In this document: piece after piece, positions 63,169-64,000 of the stretch
Layout: each line of letters begins with the position of its first letter
Position numbering within the stretch: position 1 is the first letter of the stretch
Source: Choricystis sp. odSpoLacu1
Taxonomy: Eukaryota > Chlorophyta > Trebouxiophyceae
Assembly (NCBI GenBank): GCA_958009055.1
Contig: OY253651.1
Coordinates: 682,001 to 746,000 of the forward strand
Direction of reading: 5' to 3'
DNA length: 64,000 nucleotides
The notes under the pieces: generated by a model
Told to the model about the DNA's origin: nothing
The model's input: the letters and a program-made list of their open reading frames with translations, nothing else
Database searches by the model: none
Made by a program: the position numbers and the translations under genes

Positions 63169-64000
63169 TCACACCTCGCCCACCGGCGCGCCTTTGGCGG
63201 GCGCCGGCTTGGCCACCTCCCCCCGCGTCACCACGCCCAGCGGCAGCACCGTGCGGTCAAAGACTTCGTTGTACAGTTCGGCAGACCCGGTGTAGAACGC
63301 GGTGGCGGACACGGCCAGGCCCCACCATCCCGCAACGACCTGGACGGTGGGCACGGTGGCGCCGATGGCGAGGAGGTAGTACAGGGTGCCGAGGCCGAAG
63401 AAGAGGGCTTGAAGGGCACGGTTCATGCGGAGCGTCGCGACAAAGAAGATCGTTGTCAAGACGCCATACAGCGCATTCATCATTTGGTTGGCGCGCACGG
63501 ACGAAATGTGCACTCCGGGCCCACCGTGGGAAGTGCCATCCCACACGCCGATGGAGCCCAGGATGGTGTACAGGCCGAACCCCAGCCAGTACATGCCGTA
63601 CGCAGTGAACGTGGTCGCTCCAAAGGTCGACCCCCGCCTCATGTCGAAGACGGCGGCCATGATTTGGGCGAGGCCGCTGGAGGGTGGAGAGTGATGAGCA
63701 TGGTGTGTGTGGGGTGGTGTGACGCGGCAACCACCCTCGTCCCCCCTCTTCCACACTCTCTCACCCGTAGAAGACGGCCAAGCAGGCTGCCTGGTTGGTG
63801 CCCCCCTTGTTTTCGGTGATGTCGGCGTTGACGCCCTGTGGGAAGGGAGTGGAGGAGGCTGGTAAGAGGCGGTGTGAACCCTCCTCTACACAAGAAGCCC
63901 CCCCCGCCACCACACTCACCGACAAAAACGCGCACGTCAGCGCAAACGCAAACAGACCCAGTGGTCCCGGGTTGGCCACTGTGTCATGGAGGGGGGCAAG
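63169..64000 (-). CDS. GFY: GPR1/FUN34/YaaH (ATO/GFY) family transporter, 5' part beyond the window
   Basis: Family of acetate/succinate:proton channels; in yeast the Ato members are linked to ammonium efflux. Exons within the window: 64000-63920 (continues off the right edge), 63835-63765, 63676-63169; 219 codons, in frame. The signature NPGPLGLFAFALT corresponds to the family's NPAPLGL motif with Ala to Gly. Further hydrophobic segments (AACLAVFYGGLAQIMAAVFDM, TAYGMYWLGFGLYTILG, ALYGVLTTIFFVATL, ALQALFFGLGTLYYLLAIG, WGLAVSATAFYTGSAELYNEVF) give the expected six-helix pore. The tail ends in PAPAKGAPVGEV. It is the nearest neighbour of the urea amidolyase genes. Confidence 0.9.

Overview
The window looks like nuclear DNA of a GC-rich unicellular green alga (chlorophyte). 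The reasons are: spliceosomal GT-AG introns (often 60-600 bases) in compact, mostly non-overlapping genes; plastid-type proteins (fibrillin/PAP, organellar HSP90, a lumen-type FKBP); an Nbp35 lacking the C-terminal CxxC, as I recall is typical of the green lineage; a DGAT1 with an N-terminal PH-like domain; urea carboxylase and allophanate hydrolase as separate adjacent genes; and many proline-rich secreted proteins of cell-wall type. TGA, TAG and TAA all serve as stops. There is no rRNA, CRISPR array, recognisable transposon or tRNA that I could support.

Layout. 1-15 kb is housekeeping: an unknown acidic protein, NBP35 (cytosolic Fe-S assembly), DGAT1 (triacylglycerol synthesis), a PAP/fibrillin with an in-frame TGA, a Cys-rich duplicated protein, BUD13 (splicing), eIF1, and beta'-COP. 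15.6-29 kb has a 1393-residue Ala-rich membrane-anchored secreted protein, a lumenal FKBP, a ubiquitin-fold protein, a ketoacyl-synthase-like protein, a seven-ShKT-domain secreted protein and a protein with 20 N-glycosylation sequons. 29-38 kb has a MOV10/SDE3-type helicase, a DUF1997-like protein and an MscS-like channel with an EF-hand. 38-56 kb mixes secreted proteins (glycoside-hydrolase-like, duplicated CCPGT-domain, PA14-like, coiled-coil/Pro-rich, GH35 beta-galactosidase) with PRP3, organellar HSP90 and CFIm25. 56-64 kb has allophanate hydrolase and urea carboxylase, then a partial GPR1/FUN34/YaaH transporter.

Genes that may act together: urea carboxylase and allophanate hydrolase form the ATP-dependent urea amidolyase route (urea to ammonium plus bicarbonate). 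The GFY transporter lies just beyond; that family moves acetate and, in yeast, is tied to ammonium export. BUD13, PRP3 and CFIm25 are pre-mRNA processing factors. At least eight gene products look secreted or surface-anchored, which suggests an elaborate extracellular matrix.

A recurring oddity shapes every gene model: fourteen reading-frame breaks with a net +1 base lie at or next to long C or G runs inside otherwise conserved genes. When introns are removed, exon-length sums come out exactly as expected for those extra bases. The likeliest cause is homopolymer-length error in the assembly, but the strong bias to sense-strand CCC tracts deserves a check. Short-loop perfect inverted repeats, including a 41-base one in an intron, are a second recurring structure.
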